Below are positions 28,087 to 37,374 of a stretch of 64,000 bases of DNA, piece by piece. The stretch is taken from contig NZ_PKQK01000001.1 of NCBI RefSeq assembly GCF_002968835.1, forward strand, positions 2,418,001-2,482,000, written 5' to 3'. Position 1 is the first letter of the stretch, and each line of letters starts with the position of its first letter. The stretch is from Paenibacillus sp. PCH8 (GTDB lineage: Bacteria; Bacillota; Bacilli; Paenibacillales; Paenibacillaceae). The position numbers were made by a program, and so were the translations under genes. The notes below the pieces were generated by a model. It was not told where the DNA came from and searched no databases. It worked only from the letters and a program-made list of their open reading frames with translations.

Positions 28087-29238
28087 ATGAAACGAATTTA
28101 TTTGGACCACGCCGCATCGACACCTATGCATCCACAAGTCGCAGAAGCGATGATAAACGTCATGACAGGGCAATATGGCAACGCATCAAGTATCCATGCC
28201 TTCGGGCGTGAGGCCAAACGGACCGTCAGCGGAGCAAGGGATGTCATTGCGGCGTATTTGGGCTGTTTCCCGGACGAACTGGTATTCACTGGAGGCGGCA
28301 CGGAGAGCGACAATCTGGCCATCTTCGGGGCAGTCTCATCAAGGCTAGGCAAGGGAAAACATGTGATTACAACCGCAATTGAGCATCATGCCGTTCTGCA
28401 TACGTGTCAGGAACTGGAGCGTCAAGGTTATGAAGTCACATATCTGTCTGTTGATCCATATGGACGAATAAGTCTGGATGAACTGCGAGAGGCTATTCGA
28501 CCGGATACAGTGCTGATCACTATGATGTTTGCCAATAATGAAGTGGGCACCATTCAGCCGATCCGCGAGGTGGGTGAGCTGGCTCGTAAGCATGATATTC
28601 TCTTCCATACCGATGCGGTTCAGGCGCTGGGCAGCCAGAATATTTCCTGTAAGGAACTGCCTGTGGATCTGATCAGCTTCTCTGCTCATAAAATCAATGG
28701 TCCCCAGGGCGTGGGTGCACTCTATGTACGGCGTGGAATTGTGCTGGAAGCAAGAGCACATGGTGGGCTGCAAGAGCGTCAGCGGCGTGCTGGTACGGAA
28801 AATATAGCTGGCATTGCCGGATTCGCTGAGGCTCTCAAAATAGCATCAGAGCAAGCAGATGCGCATCGTCAGCTTGATCTGGAAATACGGAAGCTTTTGT
28901 TAGAACAGCTTGAAATTCATGTGGGGACGGAGCACTTTCATGTGAATGGGCACAATGAGCATACGCTGCCAAACATCCTGAATATCAGCTTTCCAGAAGT
29001 GTCCACAGAGACGATGTTAATGAATCTGGATATGGAAGGTATCGCTGTGGCAAGCGGTTCGGCATGTACTTCCGGTTCACTCGAAGTATCTCATGTGCTC
29101 AAAGCAATGGATCTGCCTGAGACATTTTTGCATTCTGCGATTCGATTTAGCTGGGGATTGGGTAATACTACGGAAGAAATCATGATAACCGCCGAAAAAA
29201 TTGGAACCATTCTTGGGCGACTGCGTAACAGACCCTAA
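28087..29238 (+). CDS. iscS: Cysteine desulfurase (IscS/YrvO type)
   Basis: PLP enzyme that takes sulfur from cysteine as an enzyme persulfide and supplies it for tRNA thiolation and cofactors. The 383-residue protein starts RIYLDHAASTPMHP. The PLP lysine is K202 in SFSAHKINGPQGVGALY and the persulfide cysteine is C327 in SGSACTSGS; the latter loop is the longer group I kind. Residues EHHAVL hold the PLP-stacking His. ATG 28087 has GGAGTGA 9 bases before it. Located after cymR as in B. subtilis, where YrvO serves MnmA; here mnmA is on the other strand upstream. Confidence 0.95.
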   Translation: MKRIYLDHAASTPMHPQVAEAMINVMTGQYGNASSIHAFGREAKRTVSGARDVIAAYLGCFPDELVFTGGGTESDNLAIFGAVSSRLGKGKHVITTAIEHHAVLHTCQELERQGYEVTYLSVDPYGRISLDELREAIRPDTVLITMMFANNEVGTIQPIREVGELARKHDILFHTDAVQALGSQNISCKELPVDLISFSAHKINGPQGVGALYVRRGIVLEARAHGGLQERQRRAGTENIAGIAGFAEALKIASEQADAHRQLDLEIRKLLLEQLEIHVGTEHFHVNGHNEHTLPNILNISFPEVSTETMLMNLDMEGIAVASGSACTSGSLEVSHVLKAMDLPETFLHSAIRFSWGLGNTTEEIMITAEKIGTILGRLRNRP

Positions 29239-29402
29239 GGGGCTCTTTACACATGGAACAGAAGGAGGGAAGAAGTTCCATTTCATCGGTTGGATAGAAG
29301 CGGTTTTGATGATCGGCGTTGGATTGCCAGTCATCAACTTTGGGCATACCTAGCAAGAGCGCCGCGCCTATTTAATGATAAGAAGATGAGGGGGACCCAG
29401 CG

Positions 29403-29924
29403 ATGAAGCTTCAGGAAATGATCGGACTTGCCGTTTTTGATGTTGAGGACGGGAAGCAGGTCGGCAAAATCCAGGATTTCATTGTGAATGATGATTGGGA
29501 GATTGAAGGCATTGAGCTTGAGAACAAAGGCCTGTTTACCAGTCATGTCAAAATCGTGCAGTGGCAAGATATCGTTGCCTACGGCGAGGATGCCGTCATG
29601 ATCCGTAATCAACAGGCTGTCCGCAAGACGGAAGCCGACGACATAAAATACACGTACCTCCTCGGTCGTTCTAAATTGAAGGAGATGTCCGTGCTCACCG
29701 AAGAAGGTTTGCTGCTTGGGCGTGTCTCTGATGTTTATTTTGACCAGGAGTTGGGAAATACAATAATAGGGATTGAAATTACGGACGGTTTTGTGTCCGA
29801 TTTGATTGAGGGCCGTAAATGGCTGCCATGTACAAGTGATATGTCTATCGGGGAAAGTGCCATTATGGTGCCGCCTCTGAGTGAACAACGCTTGGAAAAT
29901 GCCATTCATTCTGTTAACGGATAG
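29403..29924 (+). CDS. PRC-barrel domain protein (YrrD-like)
   Basis: A 173-residue protein with two PRC-barrel-like repeats, beginning EMIGLAVFDVEDGKQVGKIQ and EEGLLLGRVSDVYFDQELGN. Similar to B. subtilis YrrD, which sits in the same region. PRC barrels occur in RNA-processing and photosynthetic proteins; the role here is unknown. AGGGGGACCCAGCG precedes ATG 29403. The next small gene starts 10 bases after its stop, so the two form a unit. Confidence 0.85.
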   Translation: MKLQEMIGLAVFDVEDGKQVGKIQDFIVNDDWEIEGIELENKGLFTSHVKIVQWQDIVAYGEDAVMIRNQQAVRKTEADDIKYTYLLGRSKLKEMSVLTEEGLLLGRVSDVYFDQELGNTIIGIEITDGFVSDLIEGRKWLPCTSDMSIGESAIMVPPLSEQRLENAIHSVNG

Positions 29925-29934
29925 GTGAATGAAT

Positions 29935-30144
29935 ATGAAATGTCCAAATTGTAGTTCCAAAGATATCGGGAAAATTGGTTCCCACCAGTTTTATTGCTGG
30001 GGATGCTTTATCGAGTTAAGCGTGAACGGTGAGAAAATGTCTGTATATCAGGTGGAAGAAGACGGTACGCTAAGTTCTCTGGATGATCTGTTTTTCGGGG
30101 ACGAGCTGCCGCAAGACTTCCCTCATCTTCACGCTTCTTCTTAA
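29935..30144 (+). CDS. Small zinc-ribbon-like protein
   Basis: A 69-residue protein starting MKCPNCSSKDIGKIGSHQFY and continuing CWGC, so there are two CxxC pairs (C3, C6 and C21, C24) typical of a zinc ribbon. The C-terminal half is acidic (VEEDGTLSSLDDLFFGDELP). ATG 29935 is preferred to ATG 29929 because AGGTGA needs the longer spacing. It follows the PRC-barrel gene as a related small gene does in B. subtilis. Function unknown. Confidence 0.8.
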   Translation: MKCPNCSSKDIGKIGSHQFYCWGCFIELSVNGEKMSVYQVEEDGTLSSLDDLFFGDELPQDFPHLHASS

Positions 30145-30293
30145 AAAGCATGATAACTTCCTCTATATGCGGTTTCGTGACAATGTGTGTCATGGAATGC
30201 TGTCGTTACTTGCAGGCAGGTGTATATAGATGCGGTTACATAGTGGTTCGGGCGGGGCATGGTTGATTATATGCCTTTCCGTACCGCAAGATG

Positions 30294-30326
30294 CGCTTCC
30301 TTCTCTGATGAAGGAGGCGTTTTTTT
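30294..30326 (+). terminator. Intrinsic terminator upstream of the AI-2E gene
   Basis: CGCTTCCTTC, loop TCTGAT, GAAGGAGGCG, then seven T. It probably ends the PRC-barrel/zinc-ribbon unit. Confidence 0.85.
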
Positions 30327-30438
30327 GTTTTGATAAAAATGTGAGGGCTAATCCTTTCCACTTCTGTGCTGTGTTAATAAATATTACCTTTCCTACATAT
30401 ACTGACTCACAGAGCCAGTCCAAAAGGGAGGGATTCAC

Positions 30439-31506
30439 GTGGAGCAATTAACCAAAAACAAGCTGTTCCGTTACGCGATCTGGCTGTTGCTCGGATTGAT
30501 TATATTGTACTTTATATGGCTGCTGCGGCCTTTACTACTTCACATATATGCTTTTCTGAAAACAGTGCTGGCGCCCTTTATCGTAGCTCTTATCATATCT
30601 TATGTACTCAATCCGATTGTCGGCATGCTGGGAGGGCGTAAGGTACCACGTACCATTGCTGTATTGCTCATATATGCCTTTTTCCTGACCAGCTTAGGTG
30701 TCATTCTGATGAATGTGATTCCGGTATTGATTGAACAGCTTGAGGAACTGAATGAACACATGCCGGAATTGTCCATGCGAGCCCAGAGCCTGATGAACAA
30801 TATGGACCACAAATTAATGCCCCCAAGTATACGAACAGGGATGAACAGCTGGTTCTTTCAGATGGAGGGCCGGCTTACTCAGGGAATAACCTTGCTAATG
30901 GATAATATCGGGGCGACGATTAATGTATTATTCAATGTGTTTATCGTGCCTTTTCTGATCTTCTATATGTTAAAAGATTTTGAGGTGTTCGAACGCACTA
31001 TTGTGGCCTACCTTCCGCGAACACGTCGTAAAGCGATTGTTTCGGTGATGAAGGAGATCGATACGGCTCTGGGAAATTACATACGTGGACAGTTTATTGT
31101 CTGTATCATTGTAGGCATCTTTGCCTACATTGGTTATATCGTCATTGATATGCCTTACGCCCTGTTGCTTGCGAGTATTGTAGTTGTATTTAACATTGTG
31201 CCATACCTGGGTCCGTTTCTTGGAGCTGCCCCTGCTGTGGTTATGGCATCGACGGTATCATTCAAAATGGTACTGCTTGTCATCATTGTGAATACACTTT
31301 GTCAGGTGCTGGAGAGCAACGTGGTTTCTCCCCAGGTGGTGGGTCGCACACTGCATCTGCATCCACTGTCGATTATATTTGCCCTACTCGTTGGAGGCGA
31401 ACTGGCAGGCATTGTAGGTCTTATTCTGGCTGTGCCCGTTTTCGCTGTCCTGAAGGTCATTGTGCAGCACTTTTTTGCCTATTACATCAAACGAAGGACC
31501 GACTGA
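30439..31506 (+). CDS. AI-2E family transporter (YrrI-like)
   Basis: A 355-residue integral membrane protein of the AI-2 exporter/UPF0118 superfamily with about eight helices. The family signatures are the central FIVPFLIFYMLKDFEVFE and NVVSPQVVGRTLHLHPLSI near the C-terminus. Members transport varied small molecules or sodium/protons; the substrate is not evident. The start is GTG 30439 after AAAAGGGAGGG. Its place upstream of alaS is conserved with B. subtilis yrrI. A second family member lies at 44111-45307. Confidence 0.87.
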   Translation: MEQLTKNKLFRYAIWLLLGLIILYFIWLLRPLLLHIYAFLKTVLAPFIVALIISYVLNPIVGMLGGRKVPRTIAVLLIYAFFLTSLGVILMNVIPVLIEQLEELNEHMPELSMRAQSLMNNMDHKLMPPSIRTGMNSWFFQMEGRLTQGITLLMDNIGATINVLFNVFIVPFLIFYMLKDFEVFERTIVAYLPRTRRKAIVSVMKEIDTALGNYIRGQFIVCIIVGIFAYIGYIVIDMPYALLLASIVVVFNIVPYLGPFLGAAPAVVMASTVSFKMVLLVIIVNTLCQVLESNVVSPQVVGRTLHLHPLSIIFALLVGGELAGIVGLILAVPVFAVLKVIVQHFFAYYIKRRTD

Positions 31507-31537
31507 ATAATAGGGTTAGAACATCAAGGAGGCCGCG

Positions 31538-31566
31538 TTGACACTGGCTGGTGCTATCGATATAAT
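31538..31566 (+). promoter_or_regulatory. Consensus sigma-A promoter for alaS
   Basis: TTGACA at 31538-31543 and TATAAT at 31561-31566, exact 17-base spacing: a full consensus match. Transcription would start near 31573, just before the T-box. Confidence 0.88.
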
Positions 31567-31589
31567 GAGTGTGTATGTTTAGAACATGA

Positions 31590-31860
31590 AATCGATGATG
31601 AAATAAAGTACGCCGAGGGTTCCTTTCCTCAGAGAATAGACTTCTTCGGATCAGGGTAAGCCTGAACTGATGGCTGGAAGAGTCTTGGAAGATGAAGCGG
31701 CGGAAAGCTAATTTCGGAGTGCAGGACAACCCTGCCGGGAGCGACCGTTATTTCGCATGAACGAGGAGATTGTTAGTTGATCCGGGCAGCAAGGGATGAA
31801 CAACAATAACCAGGGTGGTACCGCGATAACATCGTCCCTGATTATTCAGGGGCGTTTTTT
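31590..31860 (+). ncRNA. T-box riboswitch controlling alaS, specifier GCT (Ala)
   Basis: Stem I begins GATGATGAAATAAAGTACGCCG; the facing side of the specifier loop reads GCGGAAAGCTAATTTC, placing GCT (Ala) at 31707-31709. The T-box core CAGGGTGGTACCGCG is at 31811-31825, with TGGT at 31816-31819 complementary to the A73-CCA end of tRNA-Ala. The terminator is CGTCCCTGA, loop TTAT, TCAGGGGCG, TTTTTT at 31833-31860. Uncharged tRNA-Ala should allow read-through into alaS. Confidence 0.94.
31833..31860 (+). terminator. Terminator of the alaS T-box
   Basis: Nine-base stem CGTCCCTGA/TCAGGGGCG (one G-T pair) with six T after it. It excludes the antiterminator. Confidence 0.9.
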
Positions 31861-31941
31861 GTGTTTATTTTTACCAATTCAATGTTAACCAACCGGAGCG
31901 AATACGCAACGGACTATTATAATTCGATGGGGGCATCCAGT

Positions 31942-34572
31942 ATGAAAGCCAGTGAAATCCGGTCCAAATGGATAGAGTTTTTTGCAAGTAAAGGTCACAA
32001 AATCGAGCCGAGCGCATCGCTCGTACCTCACAACGATCCTTCCCTTCTGTGGATCAATGCAGGTATGGCACCGCTCAAACCATACTTTGACGGACGTGAG
32101 AAGCCGGAGAACCCGCGCCTTGCGAATTCCCAAAAATGTATCCGTACCAATGATATTGAAAATGTCGGCAAAACGCGTCGTCACCATACGTTCTTCGAGA
32201 TGCTCGGTAACTTCTCCATTGGAGATTACTTCAAGGAAGAGACCGTTACATGGGCATGGGAGTTCCTGACTAGCAAAGAGTGGATCGGTTTCGATCCAGA
32301 GCGTCTGTCCGTTACGGTATATCCGGAAGATGAAGAAGCTTTCAAACTGTGGAATGAAAAAGTGGGACTTCCTGCGGAGCGTATCATCAAATTGGATGAA
32401 AACTTCTGGGATATTGGTGAAGGCCCGTGCGGACCTTGTACCGAGATCTTCTATGACCGTGGCGAAGCTTACGGTAATGACATGAGTGATCCCGAGATGT
32501 ACCCAGGTGGGGAAAACGAACGTTATCTGGAAGTATGGAATCTGGTATTCTCCCAGTTCAACCATAACAAGGACGGTAGCTATACACCGCTTCCTAACAA
32601 AAATATTGATACAGGCGCAGGTTTGGAACGTTTTGCTTCTATTCTTCAAGATGTCGATTCCAACTTCGACACAGACCTGTTCCAACCGATGATTCAGAGA
32701 ACAGCCGCTCTTGCGGGTGTGAAATATAACGATAGCGTAGAGATTGATGTGGCGTTGAAAGTGATTGCTGATCATATTCGTACCGTTGCTTTTGCCGTAG
32801 GTGATGGCGTTCTGCCAAGCAATGAAGGACGTGGATATGTTATCCGTCGCTTGCTCCGTCGTGCCGTTCGTTATGGAAAAGTACTTGGACTTGACCGTCC
32901 GTTCCTGTATGAACTGACAACAACGGTTGGTGAAGTCATGGGCATGTACTATCCTGAGGTAGTGGACAAACAGGAATTCATCGCCAAAGTGATCAAAACC
33001 GAGGAAGAACGTTTCCACGAAACACTCACGGATGGACTGGCTATTCTGGCTGATATCAGTAGTGCAGCCAAATCCGAAGGACGTACTGTGATTAGCGGAC
33101 CTGAGGCATTCAAACTGTATGATACCTATGGTTTCCCGTTTGACCTGACCGAAGATTATGCCGCAGAGCATGGTCTGACCGTGGATCGTGAAGGCTTTGA
33201 TGCTTCCATGCAGAAGCAGCGTGAGCTTGGACGTGCAGGACGTCAAGAGAACGAGAGCATGAAGGTACAAGGTGGACCACTTGCCGATCTGGAGGTTAAA
33301 AGCGAGTTTGTTGGTTATACTGACCTGTTGACGGAAGTAAAAGTGGTAGCCATCGTTGCCGGTGATTCCCTTGTAGACACGGTAGGCGAAGGACAGACAG
33401 CTCAAGTTGTTCTGGACAAGACCCCTTTCTACGCAGAAAGTGGCGGTCAAGTCAGTGATCAGGGCTTACTGCGCGGAGCAAGTGTAACGGCGAAAGTACA
33501 AGGTTTGTTCAAAGCTCCAATGGGACAACATGTGCATCTGGTGACCATCGAGTCTGGTGAGTTACATGTCGGTGATGTGATCCATGCCGAAGTAGACTCA
33601 GCGAAACGTGGCGACATCATCAAAAACCATACAGCAACCCACTTGCTGCACAAAGCACTCAAAGATGTGTTAGGTACTCATGTTAACCAGGCGGGATCGC
33701 TCGTAGATCCGCAGCGTCTGCGTTTTGACTTCTCACACTTTGGCAGCATCACGCCGGAAGAGTTGACTGAGATTGAGCGTCAGGTGAACGAACAGATCTG
33801 GAATCGTCTGAACGTGAATATTGAGCTGAAAGCTATTGATGAAGCGAAAGAAATGGGGGCGATGGCCCTGTTTGGCGAGAAATACGGAGATATAGTGCGT
33901 GTGGTTCAAGTGGGAGACTACAGTTTGGAACTTTGTGGCGGCTGTCACGTAAACAATACTTCAGAGATTGGAATCTTTAAACTGGTGAGCGAGAGCGGAA
34001 TCGGCTCTGGCGTGCGCCGGATCGAAGCTGTAACAGGCCGTGGCGCATATTTGTATGTGGAAAGTCAGCTGGAACTGCTCAAGCAATCAGCATCTTTGCT
34101 CAAAGCTAATGTGGCTGATGTGCCTAAACGGATTGAAGGTCTGAATCAGCAACTGAAAGAAGCAGCCAGAGAGACCGAATCTCTGCAAAGCAAGCTGAGT
34201 GCTATGGAAGCAGGTCAATTGACCGATCAAGTGGTACAAGCAGGTAATACACAACTGCTGGCAGCACGGGTAGATGCACCGAACATGGATGCACTGCGTA
34301 CGGTTGCGGATGAGTTGAAAGTCAAACTGCCTAACGCGGTACTCGTATTGGGTGCCCCAGCCGATGGCAAAGTGAACTTTGTTGTAGCTGTACCTGCTGA
34401 ACAAGTAAAACAAGGACTGCACGCAGGCAAAATCGTCAAGGAAGTCGCGGCATTATGCGGCGGTGGCGGTGGCGGACGTCCGGATATGGCGCAAGCTGGA
34501 GGCAAGGATGCAACCAAGCTGGATGAAGCACTGAAACTGGCGGTTACGCTGGTTAGTGAGCATACTGCATAA
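31942..34572 (+). CDS. alaS: Alanyl-tRNA synthetase
   Basis: Class II synthetase charging tRNA-Ala, with editing of serine and glycine. The 876-residue protein has the N-terminal [14 protein letters not shown], then catalytic motifs ([28 protein letters not shown]). The editing domain has [11 protein letters not shown] and CGGCHV zinc/editing residues, and a C-terminal coiled-coil and DHHA1 domain ends [15 protein letters not shown]. The start is ATG 31942 after GGGGG at 31929-31933; an upstream in-frame ATG at 31861 begins inside the T-box terminator and is rejected. The T-box regulates it. Confidence 0.97.
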   Translation: MKASEIRSKWIEFFASKGHKIEPSASLVPHNDPSLLWINAGMAPLKPYFDGREKPENPRLANSQKCIRTNDIENVGKTRRHHTFFEMLGNFSIGDYFKEETVTWAWEFLTSKEWIGFDPERLSVTVYPEDEEAFKLWNEKVGLPAERIIKLDENFWDIGEGPCGPCTEIFYDRGEAYGNDMSDPEMYPGGENERYLEVWNLVFSQFNHNKDGSYTPLPNKNIDTGAGLERFASILQDVDSNFDTDLFQPMIQRTAALAGVKYNDSVEIDVALKVIADHIRTVAFAVGDGVLPSNEGRGYVIRRLLRRAVRYGKVLGLDRPFLYELTTTVGEVMGMYYPEVVDKQEFIAKVIKTEEERFHETLTDGLAILADISSAAKSEGRTVISGPEAFKLYDTYGFPFDLTEDYAAEHGLTVDREGFDASMQKQRELGRAGRQENESMKVQGGPLADLEVKSEFVGYTDLLTEVKVVAIVAGDSLVDTVGEGQTAQVVLDKTPFYAESGGQVSDQGLLRGASVTAKVQGLFKAPMGQHVHLVTIESGELHVGDVIHAEVDSAKRGDIIKNHTATHLLHKALKDVLGTHVNQAGSLVDPQRLRFDFSHFGSITPEELTEIERQVNEQIWNRLNVNIELKAIDEAKEMGAMALFGEKYGDIVRVVQVGDYSLELCGGCHVNNTSEIGIFKLVSESGIGSGVRRIEAVTGRGAYLYVESQLELLKQSASLLKANVADVPKRIEGLNQQLKEAARETESLQSKLSAMEAGQLTDQVVQAGNTQLLAARVDAPNMDALRTVADELKVKLPNAVLVLGAPADGKVNFVVAVPAEQVKQGLHAGKIVKEVAALCGGGGGGRPDMAQAGGKDATKLDEALKLAVTLVSEHTA

Positions 34573-34725
34573 ATTTAATGATCTGCTTTCAATCTTCAAA
34601 ATATAGATCGAAATGGTTCTGTTCGTCTTTATTTTGTACGGGGGAGAGACTGGAATCGAATGATGCAATATGCCTAAGCCAGTAAAGGACAAGCAAAAAA
34701 CACAATTGCCTAATCCTTTGTTTAC

Positions 34726-34754
34726 TTGTGGCAGTCAGAATATGTTATTATATA
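34726..34754 (+). promoter_or_regulatory. Possible promoter for the ireB-ruvX-mltG unit
   Basis: TTGTGG at 34726-34731 and TATATA at 34749-34754 with 17-base spacing, 60 bases before the ireB start. No clear terminator was seen after alaS, so read-through is also likely. Confidence 0.4.
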
Positions 34755-34814
34755 AACAGAAATCAATTCGGCAGGACATGGTCCCCATGTTCATGCAGGA
34801 GCGAGGTGTCATCA

Positions 34815-35075
34815 ATGGACTCCATGGATAAGACGGTTAAATTTAATGTGAAAGGTGACGAACAGGAAGCATCATCCAAAGAGATTCTTCTCACGGTATA
34901 CGATGCACTGGTCGATAAGGATTATAATCCGATCAACCAGATTGTTGGGTATCTGATTTCTGGAGACCCGGCATACATCCCTCGTCACAACAACGCACGT
35001 AGTCTGGTCCGTAAGAAAGAACGCGATGAGCTGATTGAAGAGCTTGTACGTTCCTATCTGGCCAATCACCGGTAG
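34815..35075 (+). CDS. ireB: IreB family regulatory phosphoprotein (YrzL)
   Basis: An 86-residue protein of the UPF0297/IreB family, studied in Enterococcus as a substrate of the kinase IreK that affects cephalosporin tolerance. Family features are the N-terminal [29 protein letters not shown], and [15 protein letters not shown] 34815 follows GAGGTG by 6 bases; the longer frame from 34728 is not supported. It heads the conserved ireB-ruvX-DUF1292 group. Confidence 0.92.
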   Translation: MDSMDKTVKFNVKGDEQEASSKEILLTVYDALVDKDYNPINQIVGYLISGDPAYIPRHNNARSLVRKKERDELIEELVRSYLANHR

Positions 35076-35200
35076 TGTACGCCGCTTCCGCTGTGTTGCA
35101 GCTATGCAGCCAGCGGGAAATGAACCGACAGAAGACAGCCTAAAGCTTGAGAAGGAGATTATTAATCGACCTGAGCAGGCTTCAGGATGGGAGAACATGG

Positions 35201-35617
35201 ATGAAAATATTAGGTTTGGACTATGGGGACCGAAGAATCGGAGTTGCTGCGAGTGACGCCTTCGGTTGGACTGCCCAGGGATTGGAAGTGCTTGAACGCC
35301 GCCGTGATGAAGGTGAGTTCACTCGGATTGCCGATCTGGTGCGTGAGCATGAGATCAGTGAAATCGTAGTGGGACTTCCCAAAAACATGAACGGCACCGT
35401 AGGGCCACGTGGTGAAATATGCATAGCTTTTGCCGACCGCCTGCGGAGCGAACTGAATTTACCTGTTCACCTTTGGGATGAACGGCTGACAACCATGGCA
35501 GCAGAACGTACGCTGATTGAAGCGGATGTCAGTCGAAAAAAACGCAAACAGGTTGTGGACAAATTGGCCGCAAGCTTGATTTTGCAAAATTATTTGGATG
35601 CCAATAGTAGAAGGTGA
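35201..35617 (+). CDS. ruvX: Holliday junction resolvase-like YqgF/RuvX (YrrK)
   Basis: A 138-residue RNase H-like protein of the YqgF family, involved in 16S rRNA 5' end maturation in E. coli and in Holliday junction resolution in Mycobacterium. It has MKILGLDYGDRRIGVAASD with the catalytic Asp, VVGLPKNMNGTVGPR, and HLWDERLTTMAAERTL with the further acidic residues. The start is ATG 35201, 8 bases after GGATGGGAG. The terminal KLAASLILQNYLD is typical. Confidence 0.93.
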   Translation: MKILGLDYGDRRIGVAASDAFGWTAQGLEVLERRRDEGEFTRIADLVREHEISEIVVGLPKNMNGTVGPRGEICIAFADRLRSELNLPVHLWDERLTTMAAERTLIEADVSRKKRKQVVDKLAASLILQNYLDANSRR

Positions 35618-35629
35618 GGGGGATCAACA

Positions 35630-35929
35630 ATGGCTGAAGATCAACTGGGTATGGAAGAAGAAGCAGAGATTATTTACATTGCGGATGACGAGGGTAATGA
35701 AGAGGAATTTGAAGTCATCATGAAGTTTGAAGTGGATGGTTCGGAGGCCAAGTATATGATGGTTGCTCCAGTTGAACCTGAAGATGGCGAAACGGATGTC
35801 TATGCATTCCGTTATGAAGAAGAGGGCGACGATATCAAACTTTTCGTTATCCAAGATGATGCCGAATGGGATATCGTCGAGGAGACGTTTAATACATTTC
35901 TTGCTGAAGATGAAGAGGAAGCGAACTAA
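35630..35929 (+). CDS. DUF1292 family protein (YrzB)
   Basis: A 99-residue, strongly acidic protein with the DUF1292 core: IIYIADDEGNEEEFEVIMKF, then KYMMVAPV and YAFRYEEEGDDIKLFVIQDD. Its place after ruvX is conserved across Bacillota; function unknown. GAGGGGGATC precedes ATG 35630. Its stop is immediately followed by the start of a second, divergent copy. Confidence 0.88.
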   Translation: MAEDQLGMEEEAEIIYIADDEGNEEEFEVIMKFEVDGSEAKYMMVAPVEPEDGETDVYAFRYEEEGDDIKLFVIQDDAEWDIVEETFNTFLAEDEEEAN

Positions 35930-36244
35930 ATGACGGAATATAGCCGCAAAGACCTGAAATGGACAGATTCACTGCGTCTGGCATTCGGTGCTCATGTTGA
36001 GCTCGAGGAAGAGAACGGTAAATCACAACCGTATGACTTGTTGGCTGAGTTCGAAGTGAACGGTCAACAATACGCGGTGCTCCGCAGTTCGTTGCGTCCG
36101 TATGACGAGGTTGAACTTTTACGGGTGTTACCTGGAAGTGAAGACCAGATCATGCCGGAGTTAGTTACGATCGACGATGATGATGAGTGGGAGAGCATCT
36201 CGGAGTTGTATGACGAATGTACACTCCCCATTGATGAAGATTAA
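35930..36244 (+). CDS. Second DUF1292-like protein, divergent paralogue
   Basis: A 104-residue acidic protein beginning directly after the previous stop (TAAATG). The alignment to its neighbour is weak but shows the same order: YDLLAEFEVNGQQYAVLRSS against the FEVIMKFEVDG segment, then an acidic end (VTIDDDDEWESISELYDE) like DDAEWDIVEETFN. Tandem duplication followed by divergence is the likely origin. No separate ribosome site was found, so translation is probably coupled. Function unknown. Confidence 0.78.
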   Translation: MTEYSRKDLKWTDSLRLAFGAHVELEEENGKSQPYDLLAEFEVNGQQYAVLRSSLRPYDEVELLRVLPGSEDQIMPELVTIDDDDEWESISELYDECTLPIDED

Positions 36245-36319
36245 TCAGCTTCAAATTGAAGAAACCGGAAGGGCGGAGAAGTCCGCTCTTTTTGGTTGTG
36301 TAAAGGAGTTGTTTCTTTT

Positions 36320-37360
36320 TTGAAAGGGAAAGCAATAGTAGTCATCCTGCTCATCATTGTCATTGTTGCCGGAGGAGCGGGCGGATACGTATGGAGTATG
36401 ATGCGTCCCGTGAAGGCTTCAGCAGAGCCGGTTGTATTTGAGATTAAGAGCGGATCAGGAACATCCCAAATTGCAGATCAGCTTCAAGAAGAAGGCCTCA
36501 TTCGAAGCGGGTTAACCTTCAAGGGGTATTTAAAGTGGAAAAAACGAGGTTCGAATTTCATGGCAGGTACATATTCTATGAATCCTGGCGTGACATATGA
36601 TGAGATTGTTAGCAAGCTGAGTAGTGGTGAAGTTGTACCGGAAGCAATGGTCAAGTTTACAATTCCTGAGGGATATACAGTTCTGCAGATGGCAGACAAA
36701 TTGTCTGAGGAGGGTGTTGTTAATCGGGATGAATTCATCAAATTGGCTAATGATCCTTCTGCCTTCGATGTGGATATCGTCAAAGATATTCCAGTGGATG
36801 AAGAACTTCGCTACGTATTGGAAGGGTATCTGTTCCCGGAGACGTATGAGTTGAAGAAAGGCAGTTCCACACATGACGTCATGCAGCGGATGCTTGAAGA
36901 ATTCCAGACCAAAGTCAATGCTATTCCTGACCTGGAGAAGAAGCTTGAGGAAAAGAATCTTTCACTGCATGAGCTGCTGACCATCGCGTCATTGGTGGAG
37001 AAAGAAGTTGTAGTAGATGAGGAACGTGCGCTGGTTGCGGGGATAATCTACAATCGGATCGGGCAGGACATGAAGCTGGAGATCGATGCTACGGTGCAAT
37101 ATTTGTTGGACAAGCCCAAGTCCAGATTGTTTTTCAAGGATCTGAAGGTGCAAAGTCCTTATAATATGTATCTGAACAAAGGGTTACCACCTGGTCCAAT
37201 TGCCAGTCCAAGTCTTCCCTCAATCGAGGCTGCCCTTGATCCGGAAGCTTCGGAGTATCTGTTCTATGTGACGAAAAAGGATGGTTCATCGGGGCATCTG
37301 TTCGCCAAGACCTATAAGGAACATCAGCAAAATATAGCCAAAAGTAAGGCTGCGCAATAA
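36320..37360 (+). CDS. mltG: Endolytic murein transglycosylase MltG (YrrL)
   Basis: MltG cuts nascent glycan strands at the outer face of the membrane and is thought to set chain termination. The 346-residue protein has one N-terminal helix (IVVILLIIVIVAGGAGGYVW), a LysM-like region (IPEGYTVLQMADKL), and the YceG domain with LEGYLFPETYEL. The catalytic Glu is E227 in SLVEKEV, with the substrate motif PYNMYLNKGLPPGPI following. TTG 36320 is taken as start; AAAGGAG lies 11 bases before it, slightly far. A weak hairpin, GGCGGA/TCCGCT with five T, separates it from the DUF1292 pair. Confidence 0.94.
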   Translation: MKGKAIVVILLIIVIVAGGAGGYVWSMMRPVKASAEPVVFEIKSGSGTSQIADQLQEEGLIRSGLTFKGYLKWKKRGSNFMAGTYSMNPGVTYDEIVSKLSSGEVVPEAMVKFTIPEGYTVLQMADKLSEEGVVNRDEFIKLANDPSAFDVDIVKDIPVDEELRYVLEGYLFPETYELKKGSSTHDVMQRMLEEFQTKVNAIPDLEKKLEEKNLSLHELLTIASLVEKEVVVDEERALVAGIIYNRIGQDMKLEIDATVQYLLDKPKSRLFFKDLKVQSPYNMYLNKGLPPGPIASPSLPSIEAALDPEASEYLFYVTKKDGSSGHLFAKTYKEHQQNIAKSKAAQ

Positions 37361-37374
37361 GCGGAGGGGATTAT

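Noticed and set aside
29239..29402. AAGGAGGGAAG with an open frame ending IGVGLPVINFGHT before the PRC-barrel gene
   Set aside because: No start codon lies at a usable distance in that frame; the region may be a remnant, but a gene cannot be supported.
31885..33450. A 521-codon open frame antisense to alaS
   Set aside because: It exactly shadows a conserved synthetase, has no ribosome site and no recognisable domain; such frames arise from the codon bias of the sense gene.
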